This document shows positions 46,216 through 57,699 of a stretch of 64,000 nt of DNA, one piece after another. Positions within the stretch are counted from its first letter, which is position 1. Each line of letters opens with the position of its first letter. Both the position numbers and the translations under genes were made by a program. The notes below the pieces were generated by a model. That model did not search any database, had not been told where the DNA came from, and saw only the letters and a list, made by a program, of their open reading frames with translations. Source of the stretch: Isoetes taiwanensis. Taxonomy: Eukaryota > Streptophyta > Lycopodiopsida > Isoetales > Isoetaceae. The stretch spans positions 3,429,623 to 3,493,622 of the forward strand of contig JAJEKV010000027.1 of NCBI GenBank assembly GCA_021234155.1. Reading direction: 5' to 3'.

Positions 46216-47983
46216 TTCTTTTTTTTTTATTCTCCTTTTTTTTTCTAACCCCCGTTTCTCCCTCCCTTTGCCTTCCCTTTCCCCTTTCCCCTTTTTTTTC
46301 TTTTCTTATCAAGCTTTTTTCCTCCTTTTTTATCTTTTCCCGCTCTTCCCATTTTTCCACTACTCTCTTTCCCTTTCCTTTTCCCCTTCCTCTTCATTTT
46401 CCTTTTCCTTTTCTCTTTCCGCTTCTCATGCATTTTTTTTCGTTCTCTTTTTGCTTACCTTTTCATGTGCCCTTTTCTTCCTTTTCCCACCTCCTCCTCT
46501 TGATCACGCGCCCTTTTCCCCATCTCTTTTCCCATTTCTCTCCCTCTTTTCCTCATGCTCTTTTGCTTTCCTTCTCCTTTTTCCGCTTCCCTTTTCCTTT
46601 CAACTTTCCATTCCCTTTTCATACTTTCCCCCACCCTTTTGCTTTTATGCATGTTCCTTTTTCCCTTTCCTTTCTCTTTTCCCCTTCCTTTACATTTTCC
46701 CTTTCCCCGCTTCCCTTTCGCTTATATGCCTCTTTCCATTCCCTTTTCTCAACCTTTTTATGTACCCTTTTTCCTACTTTCCCCATCTTCTTCCCCTTTT
46801 CCCCCTTTCCACTTTCTCCTTTCTTGTTTCTTTTTCCCTTTCCCCATACTCTTTTTCCCTTTCTTTCTTCTATTTCCTCACCCTTCCCTCTTCCCCTTTT
46901 TTCTCGTACCCTTTTCTCCTTCCTCTTTCCTATTCCCTGTTCCCTACCCCTTTGTCTATTCTAATTCCCCCCACCTTTTTCCTCATTTTTTCCATCCTTT
47001 CCCTCTTCCTTTTTCTCGACGCTCTTTTGCTTTCCTTTTTCTCTTTCTTCACCTTTCTCTTTTCCCCTTTTTCACGCCTTTCATTTTTTTCTTTTTCTCG
47101 CTCCCTTTTCCCAAGTTCTCTTTTTCCCTTTTTCCCCTCTCTTTCCTTTTTTACTTTTCTTTTCCCATAGACTTTGCAACCTTTTCTTATTTTCCCTTAC
47201 CTTTTTCTCCTTTTCTCACCTTTACTTCCCCTTCTCGCGGTGCTCTTTTTTCGTTCCCTTTCCCCTCGCCTATTCTATTCTTTTTTCTATTTTCTTTTAT
47301 CTTTCCATTTTTCCTTTTCTCCTCCTCTTTCCTTTTTCCTCTTACCTTTCCTTTATTCCTTTTCCTTTTTCCTTTTCCTTTTCCCTTTCCCTTTTCCCTT
47401 TTCATCGTTTTTCCTTTCCCTTCTCCTTCCTCTTTCCCCCTTTTCCCTTTCCCTTTCATCAAGCTCTTTTCCTTCCCCTCTTCCTTTTCCTTTTCATCGT
47501 TTTCCCTTCCTTCCCTCTTCCTTTCCTTTTCCCTTTTCCATCATTTTTTTCCTTTTCCTTTCCTTTTCCCTTTTTCCCTTTTCCCTTTTCCTTTCATCTT
47601 TTTCCTTTTTCCCTTCCCTTTTTCCTTTTTCCTTTTCCCTTTTCCCTTTCATGTTTTTCCTTTTCCTTCCCCTTTTCCGTTTCCCTTTTCCCTTTTCCTT
47701 TCATCGTTTTTTTCCTTTTCCCGCCCCCTTTTCCTTTCCCTTTTCCCTTTTCCGTTTCCATTTTCCCTTTTCCGTTTTCCTTTTCCCTTTCATCTTTTTT
47801 TTCCTTCCCTTTTCCTTTTCACTTTTCCCTTTCATAGTTTTTCCCTTTTCCCTTTCATCGTTTTTCTTTTCCCTTTTCTGTTTCCCTTTTCCTTTCATCG
47901 CTTTTTCCTTTTCCCCTTCCCCTTCCCTTCCCCTTTTTTCCTTTTCCCTTTTCCTTTTCCTTTTCCTTTTCCTTTCCTTTCAT
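46216..47983. repeat. 1.77 kb polypyrimidine tract (CCTTTTCC-type)
   Basis: The plus strand is almost entirely C and T, with irregular TTTTCCC, CCTTTTCC and TTCCTTTTC units and purines only every 15-40 bases (often in CATCG or CATG). The tract becomes more regular towards the right. Long Phe/Ser/Pro/Leu frames of 300 and 487 codons, and Lys/Gly/Glu-rich frames on the other strand, come from the composition and are not genes. Confidence 0.95.
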
Positions 47984-50900
47984 GTATTGAAGCCATAGTC
48001 AAGATGAAATTTAGTTGAAGACACGCACACATCATCTCCACCATTGGTCAATCAAATCCTCGTCGTCCGATTTAGGGTGCGGTCCATTACACAACATTAT
48101 AATATAAGATGAGCCGCTTGGCTTTTCCATGTTCGTGGATAAGTCTTGGTTATCAAAAACAAAGTATAAGAGATGGTTGTTCTGCTCCTAAGAATAGCCC
48201 TGCTTTCAAAAAAGCCCTCTCTGTCAACGATGGCATCATTAGCTTTTTGGAAGAGCTCCAAAGCCTAACTAACTAAGAAGAGCTCCACGATTTGCTCCCG
48301 CCGATTCGTGGTTTGCTGCACGATGGCCGATCCGTGGCGATTTTTCAACGACAACCCTATGCAAAGAAACTTAAGAAAGGTGGAAAAAAAAAAACTAAAC
48401 CTTCATTGAATTATAGCCCTTGGATTGATGTAAAACAACTTAAACTGGCCCCGATGAATAATGGTCCAAAGACTTATCAGAAACTTTATAATAATAAACT
48501 AGAATGTGTAAATGTTACAAGGCTCTGCTAATGTTTTAGCTTGTGTTTTTACTTGGCCTTTAACATCTATTTGTGCAACTTCGAACAACACTACAGGTTG
48601 ATGCTCGCAAGAACGGACATGGTTTGTGTTTGTAATTGTGGTTCATCACTGCCACATTTTTTGGTTCAATTTTTGTACTCGTTTGAAATCTATCTAAGGT
48701 AAGATCTTATGCAAATCTATAATGTTCGTGAAAAAATTGAGGAGCAACAAAAGCTCCATTACCATTTTTTCAAAAATGCTCTTCATTTGGAGGGTGTTTT
48801 TGAATTTCGAAATTTTAAATATTCCAAATTTTAAATTTTAAATTGGCAATTACCATGAAATAGCCTCATTTTTTATAAATGATATGCATACGTGGACTTC
48901 TCTATGGTAGCATCATCTAAAATGTTGTTGTAAGCATGCCCATTATTTTAAGATATAACAATTTATACATGGAAGGCACATTTAACAATATTTTGGTAAG
49001 AGTTGTCGAACTCGATCCTTCAAGATTCTCTTTATCCTTCAAGATTCTCTTTATCGCATTGCCTTCGCTCCTCGTACTTGATTGTTGCACGGCAAAGTAC
49101 TTGTTTGTCTTGCAGTGCATGATTCTCTATATCAATATTTTGAATACGTGTAACTAACTCATGCTGTGAGGTAGTATGTCTCTTGTGCTACCTTCAAGGC
49201 AAATGGACGTTGGGCCTCTGAATTTCCTAACAACCAATTGTGCAAAAAATAAACAACAGCAATGTCATTTTCAACTAACTTTTATCACTATCCACCAAGA
49301 GCTAAGAGCTGACGAAGACTACAAACATGGCTACTAAGCTATTTTTAGTGTAGTTCTTCCACATATGAACATCAGTTTTCAATGTTTTGTGCACTTAAAA
49401 TATTGAAGGTACCTTTTGACAATCAAGTACAACAACTTGTAAGGGACTCAAAGAATCATACAAACACCGCCTTTATTATCACATGGCTATTTAACCAATC
49501 TACCACCCTATTTCTTTCTGTCAACCTGTTGAGAACACCGTGAGAATATAGGTCCAACTACTAAGTAGGATGAATCTTGTTATCTATCATGTTGCAGTTA
49601 TGGAAAGACATCTAACATCTGCCCCAATATGAATAACCTGGAAATGACAGATTAAGCCACAACAATATAACTTGTTCTTAGAGCTCATCTTCACAAATTA
49701 GTTGATCCCAACCTACATTTTACTTGAATGCTTTATGCAGCGACACATTTATAATCGCAAACATAAGATCGTAGAAAGCATCGATTCCGCCAAAACCACC
49801 TTGAGAATAAAAAACAAAACAATATTCATCCACATTTAAGACCGGTTTAGCGCCTCCCTACCTTTAAAATATGGAAAAAATAGTACAGATTGCAAAACAT
49901 TTGCCACATGGAGTGCCGTAATTGCACCACCATGGCTTTGCCTCTCAATGAATTGTGGGATGCAAAAATGCTATCCTTAAGTGACAAACAATGAAAATAT
50001 TGAAGATGCTTCACCCGTTTTAATCGCCAAGCCGCAATAACTTTGCACTAAGCATTTAGGACCTGCACCAAAGTACTGAAGATTGCATGAGCTTTGCTAT
50101 GAGCATCCTAAAATAAGCAAGGAAATTAGTAAAATGTGATAAAAAATATGTTTAAGAAAGGTGTCCGTGATATGGACCCCATGATCTCCTATGATCTCCC
50201 AAAGAAGAAAACTACCTTGTGGACTCATCTCACGGATGAGCATATGCCACATTGATACGGAAATTGATTGCTACTTCTACATGATTTAAGGTCCTACAAA
50301 ATATGATATGTTCACCGAGGTTTAGGATGCACTCAATTTCAAACTCAGAAGTTCAAGAGATAATGTATTCCATGTATACAGACCTTTAATAATGCGATGC
50401 TTTTAGATTTAGCAAAGAGTTTATGTAAGTTATCCACAAACCGAAATGGCAATGAAAAACAAATTGCAGCTTTTCAAAATGTCCCAAATACTATCCCTTT
50501 ATTGGCGATTTTGAATGAGAGATTGCACCAAATTTCTCCAAATATTGTCCCTTATTACCATGCTTCAAATGAGAGATTGAACTCAGTTTCACTAAAGCAT
50601 AAAGCAGCCCTTTTATGCGCTTTTATGTTTGCAAGAAAGAACAAAAATATTACAAATAATAGCTAAATCTATGCATAAATGATATTTGGACATTAATCTA
50701 TGGAAGAACTATAAAATGATCAAAATCATCATTTATGCGAGTCAATGTAAGAATCAAACTTCCCGCATAAGAAAAGCTTACAATCGCCCTCATCGCCATG
50801 TTTCAATGAACCGCTCAAGAAAAATAAAGCAGCCTTTATATGCAATTTCTTCTTTGTAAAAGGAACAAAAGATTACGGCCACAATATCACATAGTTAAAG

Positions 50901-51148
50901 CTTTACGATACATGATATCCGGACATTAATCTACACATACCTCATATTTGAACATTTCTCGATCAAGGCAAGATTTTTTTAGTTGTACAAATCTCCACAT
51001 AAAAAACTTGTTCCCAAAGATTCATATCCTTACATTTGGTACACCGCATGCCATAACACCAAATAGTATCATTGCTTTACATCATCTTACATGTGTATCT
51101 TATGCCTAATACTATCAATTAATTGAGACTACATTTTTATGTTACAAA
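47984..51148. other. No gene recognised
   Basis: AT-rich DNA. One exact small duplication, CCTTCAAGATTCTCTTTATC, occurs twice in tandem at about 49,018 and 49,038. The short frames look random. Confidence 0.4.
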
Positions 51149-51221
51149 TTACTCATTATGGTGCTCTTCGACCACAATTATCATAAAGGATGAATAATAG
51201 GTCCTTAAATATAAAGAGAAT

Positions 51222-51365
51222 ATGTACCAGCCTACCTTCTTGCCCAAATGATTTAAGCAAAGTAATCGGGCGGATCTTTCGCGCTCCATTTCTCTCACTC
51301 GTAAACTCAAAAACATCATTAAAAGGTTCAAATTCATCGACGAGTTTTATATAATCGCCTCCCAA
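51222..51365 (-). pseudogene. Exon fragment interrupted by the hAT-like element
   Basis: On the minus strand, directly beside the element border, the frame reads LGGDYIKLVDEFEPFNDVFE then FTSERNGARKIRPITLLKS with FGQEG, and ends at a plausible donor AAG|GTAGGCTGG (near 51,235). It looks like a normal coding exon. The family is not recognised. The other half should lie right of 61,070, where a TTTTCAG acceptor-like site and MLGG-compatible sequence occur, but frames there contain stops. Confidence 0.35.
51356..51365. repeat. Target duplication, left copy
   Basis: CGCCTCCCAA, identical to 61,060-61,069, lying directly outside the matching inverted ends. Confidence 0.7.
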
Positions 51366-51459
51366 TGGATAGGTTCTATAATGCACAAAATTAAAATTCC
51401 CGACGATAAAGTCAAAAAATACGTATTTTTAATAAAATACGATTTAACGTGATAAAACC

Positions 51460-51770
51460 TCGCCGGCCGGAAAAATTTCGCAGACGCTGAAAGATTCGAA
51501 AAAGCGACGCTTAAAAACTTCGCAGACGCCGAATACCTAATTTTAAGGCCGCAAAAGTACGACTGACTTCGCAGACGCCGGTAACTTCAGCCACAGACGC
51601 CGAAAGTTTTTCACAGACGCTGGGAAGCTACAGACGCTAAACCGGCGCGCGAGACTTCAGACGCTGATTTTTCATCGCCACAGACGCTGAAAGTTTTCAC
51701 AGACGCTGAACTCGGTTTTCACAGACGCCGAATTTTTATATATTTGTACGCTGGATTCAGCTTTTTACCA
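51460..51770. repeat. Left GACGC(T/C)GAA array of hAT-like element
   Basis: About 15 degenerate copies of CAGACGCTGAAA / CAGACGCCGAA spaced 15-30 bp, followed by CTTTTTACCAAGAAA. A matching array ends the element on the right at 60,690-60,990 in the same orientation. Confidence 0.75.
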
Positions 51771-51789
51771 AGAAAAGGTAATTTGTCAT

Positions 51790-52735
51790 ACTAACCTTTG
51801 CAATTTGCCACCCAAAACCTTTTTTTTTTGTTTTTCTTAGTTTTTAGGTTTTTTTTTTGTTGTTTTTGATAGGTAGGCCGTTAGGTCTCAGCTAGGCCCC
51901 CCTCACCAAGGCCCCCTGTAAGGGGCGAACGATGGTGAGTGCCTTGTTCTGTAATGAGCTTGGCCTATTTTAGAAAAAAAAAAAAAATAATAATAACAAT
52001 TTAAGCAAATAATAATTCAAGAGTAAAGTAAAAAAAAAAAAAACCAAAGAAGAAAAGAAATTGGTTGCCTTCCCTTAAACGACATAACCGAGAGGGCTTT
52101 TTAGGGTCGCTGGTTGTTAAGAGCATAGGCATGCCCCTTTGCCCGGTATTGCCGCGATTTATTTGGCGCCATGCCGAGGGTGGGTGGCAATCGCTGAAGC
52201 TTAAGGCAACTAGGGTCATCCTTTATTAGAGTATAACCCTCACCGACGCCGTTGTTGGCCTTGGTCACGCCACGTCGAAAGGTGTGCGTTGTACTTTTAT
52301 TAAGGGTTAGAAGAATGTTTTATTAATTCACACCCTAGTTCCCCGATGGTGTTGTTGATGAAAGTCCGACACTAATATAGGAACCGGGCGATGTTTTGAT
52401 AAGCATTCGATTGGTCTCGCTTTTGAAAAAGCATGACCTGGGGACAAGTGCAATGCATTTAAAACTTGCTAGCCTTGCATTTTGGCAAGAGTCGGGCTAT
52501 AGATCATAAATCGTGTTTTTGGTCCTTTTATTTGTTACCCTATAATTGGCCTTGCACATACATACTCATGTTAGGGTCTTAGTGTAGGAATAGGAAGCGA
52601 AAATTAGCGCTTTGTTTTGCTAGAGTGAGTTGATTTACCCTCATGTGCTAAGCACTAAATTCAAAGTTTTATCTTTGCTTGACTTGTAGGTGTTGCCGTT
52701 GTCGGGCCAGTATTATCGCTGAGTCGATTTTTGCT
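51790..52735. other. Leader region of hAT-like element
   Basis: No gene recognised. It holds a small GC hairpin (GGCCCCCTGTAAGGGGC at about 51,909) and T/A runs. It may contain the promoter of the plus-strand gene. Confidence 0.4.
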
Positions 52736-52739
52736 AGTC

Positions 52740-55700
52740 CGCTAGACAATCCTTTAAAACAAGCAAGATGACTTCGTAAGAGAGAGCGGAAGTTAACTTG
52801 CAACCAAATGTGGCATTAGTAACCCGTGATAGAGCCGCAAGCTGCCTCAAACACAAAGCTACGAGTCCGCAACCCGAAGTCATCTTCTCGCAAAGACCGC
52901 CACAGAGAAAAGAAGTAGACCACAACAAGCATGGTCTACTTTGAGACCAGATTTTATGAACTGGTTGTGTAATCGGCCGCAATGCCTCACCAAGATTTGG
53001 AATTGATTACCAGCAAATGAGGAAGGATGGCTAGACTACCATGCGTGGTCGGTAAAAGATGCCGAGAGGGCTTTTAAGCTTCAATGATGGAGCTAGAGCC
53101 CGCAAAGAGTGAGCAAGAGAGGTATACATGGATAGTGGTAATATCAGCCGCACTACCGCAATATGATCACGGTTGCAAATTTGAGTAGTCATCGCTGAGG
53201 CTAGAGTCGAAAGAAAAAGCCAAAGACATGGAATGCGGCATGGACCAACGTAAAATTGAAGAAAGAAGCCCATCAACCCCCATCTTGTTAAGAAAGTGTT
53301 GGCACAAACCATAAAAGCCAAACGCCCCGGTGAGACAGATAGGGAGTGGGAAGCTCAGAGAAGAGCAGATGCTAAGACTACTTGGTTTGCCATGGTAGAC
53401 TCATCACAAATAATAAAATGCATTAAATCTAATTGGTTCTCGTTCATATGGCGCAGTTGTACAAGTGCAATATTTTAGGGTCTAGTTTTATTAAGGATGA
53501 ACCTTATTGTGTAAAACTTCAACATAATAATTTTCAGTCTAGTATAGAACCCAATAAGTTAGTGGAAGCTATGTCAAGAACATGAGGGAGTCGAATGCAA
53601 GTTAGGCATGGGTGTATCATATACTGCATTGGTAGCACAACCGCCTAGAAAGACAAGGCTTAATTTTCCCATTTTGGAATGGAGGTTCGCTGGCAACCTT
53701 CTTCACAAGTCATGGGTCCAATGCCTTTGCAGAGCTTGCATTTAAGAAGTTGGGAGTCATTCCCCCGTGAGTTGAGATCGGACTTGAGGTCGCTTTTGAG
53801 GAGCCAGAAAAGAAAGAATTATTTGTTGCATCTAGGGTTGGGGACTTAGCAATGTCATTCTCAGAAGGGCTACGAAAAGCTCCATCAAGAAAGATATTTG
53901 CATATGGACTTGCATCCCGCAATATATTGCTCCATTTTGATTATGGAAAGGAGAAGGGATGTATTAATCCTCGTGTCAGATACATTGGCATTTGTGATTG
54001 GGGTGAATCCGTGCTGATCCACGACAAAGGAGGTAAAACGATGGCATTACAAGGGTATGGATGGCTAAGGTAAGAAAAGAATTGAGATGGAAAGGGCCGC
54101 ATCCATATATGCATGATGATCTTTTTTGGTAGTGGCTCAAGACAAAGGCTCGCAAGGGTTGACTTTGATTTACACCTGGCAGCCAGACATTGTCTACTAC
54201 TTAGCCGACTTTGCTAGTAAGCACTCCTACATGGAGTCAATAGGAAACTTGGAGCAGCAAGGCAAGCATCGGAGAATGTGCGACTATTTGAAACATTGGC
54301 GCTGAGTCGCCAATGAGGGACAAAACACCTAAAATTTGATATGGCCCAAATACTTGACACTAATGCGAGCAGCCATTGCTTCCAATTCCGCACACGAGGC
54401 CACAATTGGAATCGATTGATTCTTCAACTTGGCCGTGGTGGCGACGATGCATTAGACCAAGTTGGTCCTAGTCACGCCTAGCGTGCATATTCACTTACAT
54501 TCAAACATCCTTGTATTACATAATATTCCAACTAAATTCATTAAACACTTATCCGATGCTATTTGAAAGATTATTGTCTATGTGTGTTGTGTAGCTTAGT
54601 TTTCCTTTTCGTGTGTTTTTGTGTTATTTATTCTATGCTTTTTATATGTCGCAGCCTAATCTAACATTATAAAGACAAGAAGTCAAAGCACACCTATACA
54701 AGTCGGGCCAAGGCACCTATAGAAGTCAAGAATTCAAATTATGTCCCACCTAACAGATCTAAGAATTGAATCCCGACCCACCTGTGGGTGCGCCGTGAGC
54801 AGCAGGATCAGCATGGATTTTCGGTTCCTCTAATTTGAGGACCCCCTCTACTCGGGCTCCTTGGCATCAAGGCATGGAGAACGAGCTTGAGATGTCACCG
54901 CCGGGCAAATGGAGAGAGCAAAGAAAGACATGCAAGGGCGAATGAGTTTCGCACCTGCAGAAGTTAAGAAGGTTGCGCATGATGGATGAAGTTTCAAAGA
55001 GGGATAATTGCACCATCACGAGGTGCATAATGTAGTCAAGCAGGCGGGGGCCCGCTATTGTCCAAGTGGAGCGCACTACTTACGATGTAATCACAAATTT
55101 GGACAAGAATGAGTTTGAAAGTGAGTGGCCTAGTAGGCGGGGGTAAGTATAAGGCTCACGAGTGCAAGAATGCCGTGGTTCGAGCAAAAGCAAATGAGCC
55201 GCCATGTCCAAGTGAAGGGACATTTACCCCACAACCAAGTGAGTTTAGTAAGAGTTTTGGCGCAGCAAAGTATACTACGAGCTTGTGAAGGAAGTGCCCG
55301 TAAATTATGGGAGTAGGAAATGGAGGCAAGGAAGCCGTAGTGGCAAAGACGAAGAGGGTCAAAGCTATCGGAAGATAGCGAGAGGGGCCACATGGTGAGC
55401 CCATCACCATTACATACCTTGTTGCCGACGCTATCCAACTTTTTGAGGTGACAGGGTAGCCGCTACCGAGCCGCGGAATGACCTTGTGGATATTCGGGCC
55501 CAACTAGAGAATGAGAGAAGTCGAACCTAACACTTTCTCAAGAGAATATTCGCTGAAGGACCGTGTCGATGGGTATGACAAGATGGCCGCTGAATTAGAG
55601 GACGCTAAAACGGCAACTAGCGGCATTAAACAGGAGGCAACGGTCCTTAGAGAAAACAACGAGCACTTGCGCAATTTGACCAGATCGTTAGACTCGACCC

Positions 55701-56110
55701 TTTTAGGGTGACTTCTGAGCAGCCCGATATCCTATCTCCCTCGCGAGTATTTGTATGAGAGTCGGGGAAGAGCTAAAGGTTGTTGATTACGACATTTGCC
55801 AATTTTGTGGTGACAACCCCGACACAGTGGGCTGGTACACTCTAGGGTGTGGGCATCGTGATGCACATGCGATGTGTTCTTGATTGATGTTGCAAAGCCG
55901 CTCATTCAACCTTGCAAGACGGATGGATTTTTCCCCGAAGTTACAATATGCCATATTTAATATGCAAGGTCGCATGCCGCCGCTGCACATTTGACCGCCG
56001 CAGGAGGGATGGGCGTGATGCACACTTTTCAAACCTTTCGCGAGATGGAATTGTGGAGGGGGGGTGGAGGAGCCGCTGAAGGAGGAGAGACAAGGCCGCA
56101 CATTAACCGC
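52740..56110 (+). pseudogene. Partner gene of hAT-like element: kinase-like, coiled-coil and RING-like segments
   Basis: N-terminal part: AKRPGETDREWEAQRRADAK and TTWFAMVDSSQ (53,310-53,410). Kinase-like part: FAELAFKKLGVIPP, KELFVASRVGDLAMSFSEGL, then RKAPSRKIFAYGLASRNILL with HFDY (53,880-53,945), and IGICDWGESVLIH (53,987-54,025). The LASRNILL stretch is the HGDLxxxN catalytic loop with its HxD altered, and DWG stands for DFG. A later coiled-coil part reads YDKMAAELEDAKTATSGIKQ and VLRENNEHLRNLTRSLD (55,570-55,700). The C-terminal CQFC...TLGCGHRDAHAMC (55,795-55,880) has C-x2-C-x13-C-x-H-x3-H-x2-C spacing, the first half of a RING-H2 finger. Whether these were one protein is unknown, because frames break repeatedly and introns are unmapped. 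Role inferred: an accessory regulator carried by the element. Confidence 0.5.
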
Positions 56111-56149
56111 CTACCACCACCTCCGTGGTCATTAGGGTGATTATATTGA

Positions 56150-56819
56150 TCCAAATGACCAATGAAAATGAGATATTACATTTTTAGACATGCCAAATTT
56201 TGACCTCAGATCATTTTGTGAATGGCGGGTATAATGACGCTATTTCAAACAAGGTGTAATGATGTTATCAAAGGATCGAGTAGTGCTCATAGTAAAAGCA
56301 TCGAGACTTCCAAATCGCTTCTTTCGCTTTCTCGCTTGACGAGTAAAGGCATTGAGACTTCCCAATCTCTTTTATCCTCGCTTAGTCTCTTTTGTTTGTC
56401 CTCTTTGCTCACCCCACCCCCCTCGCTCACCCCGGGCTTGAATCTCCTTTGCCCCCTCGATGATTCAAGCATCGAGACTTCCCTGATATGCTTTCCCCGA
56501 AACTCTTTGGGCAATGTAGCTTAGTTTACATGCTAATGTTCCATTGTCCAAAGAGCCCATGGCAAAAATATTGGGACGCCTCGATGCCCGACCCGTGTCT
56601 CTCGAGGGCCGAGGTGAGAGTCAATGTATCTTAGATTTTTGCCAAAGTGGTGCCCAAAGCGCTTGTCCATCTATATAGTGGCCTGTTAAATCGCCAAATC
56701 ATGGAACATCCTAACTCCTTCTATTGATGGAGAACCTTGAGCATCACTATGACTTGAAATTGGGTTCAGGATGCTTAGTGACGAATCTTTTTGTACTTGA
56801 AAATCAAGCATATTTGATG
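56150..56819. other. Spacer between converging genes
   Basis: GCATCGAGACTTCC recurs at about 56,299, 56,350 (GCATTGAGACTTCC) and 56,469, each followed by pyrimidine-rich sequence. No gene. Confidence 0.5.
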
Positions 56820-57312
56820 CCATCTCGACCTATAATTTGTACATCCATTCCAAAGAGTGGCACATGCCATGCAAACCCATTTGGGTATTCAACAAGATGT
56901 GCCACCCGTGGGGAATAGAGTACCAATTATAACATCCGTGATAGCATTCAAAGCCCAATTTGGCATACCGGTGCTTGAAATTGGAGATTTGGGGCCATCC
57001 GGACCTATAATTTGTACCTCCATTCCTTTGGGTGGCACATGCCATGCAAACCCATTTGGGTATTCAAATGAGACATGTGCCACCCAGAGGAATAGAGTAA
57101 TGATTATAGGTCCGTGATAGCATTCAAAGCCCAATTTGGCATAATGGTGCCAAATCGACATTTGATGCCATCCGACCTATAATTTGTACCTCCATTCCTT
57201 TGGGTGGCACATGCCATGCAAACCCATTTGGGTATTCGAGCATGTGCCACCCGAGGAATAGAGTACGATTATAGGTCCGTATAGCATTCAAAGCCCAATT
57301 TGGCATACCGGG
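56820..57312. repeat. Tandem array (2.9 copies, ~173 bp) of hairpin-forming units
   Basis: CCTATAATTTGTAC recurs at 56,829, 57,004 and 57,176. Each unit carries a long inverted repeat: CCTATAAT...CCATTCC..TGGGTGGCACATG against CATGTGCCACCC..GGAATAGAG...ATTATAGG. In the middle unit (57,001-57,113) the central stem GGGTGGCACATG/CATGTGCCACCC is perfect over 12 bp and the outer GGACCTATAAT/ATTATAGGTCC arms pair as well, giving a hairpin of about 113 nt. The remaining 60 bp (GATAGCATTCAAAGCCCAAT...) is shared but does not pair. Confidence 0.85.
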
Positions 57313-57699
57313 TTATTCCCCGACTTGGGTACCGGTACCTTTGTGAACCTTCGATGGATCGATTCGGCCGGGCTGGTCCGAGGCTGTTTGGCCCCCTTCT
57401 TCGCATGAGATTACTTCTCATCAGCAAGATTCTCGGCGCATGCGAAGAGGCAAGCAACAACGGAGGTCGAGACGGTCCGATCCAACGGGTTTTCGTGGCA
57501 CCGCGTTACACATGAAAGAAACATAGAAAGAAACATAGAAAGAACTATCATACATTAACGAAAACATTTGTGACAAAAATTATAACCAAAAACTTTTTTT
57601 ATTAATAGTGCCGTGGACGGTTACAATAGTATGAAAATCCTCAAGACCAATTACAACAGATCAAGATACTCATCACATCATTTTTCTAGGCAGCTTTCT

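Noticed and set aside
46268-48018. Long open frames of 300 and 487 codons rich in Phe, Ser, Pro and Leu
   Set aside because: They lie wholly inside the polypyrimidine tract, where stop codons are rare in all three frames. Residues follow base composition and no domain is present.
56820-57312. CRISPR-like array of regular repeats
   Set aside because: Units of about 173 bp with no variable spacers in plant DNA; this is a tandem hairpin repeat.
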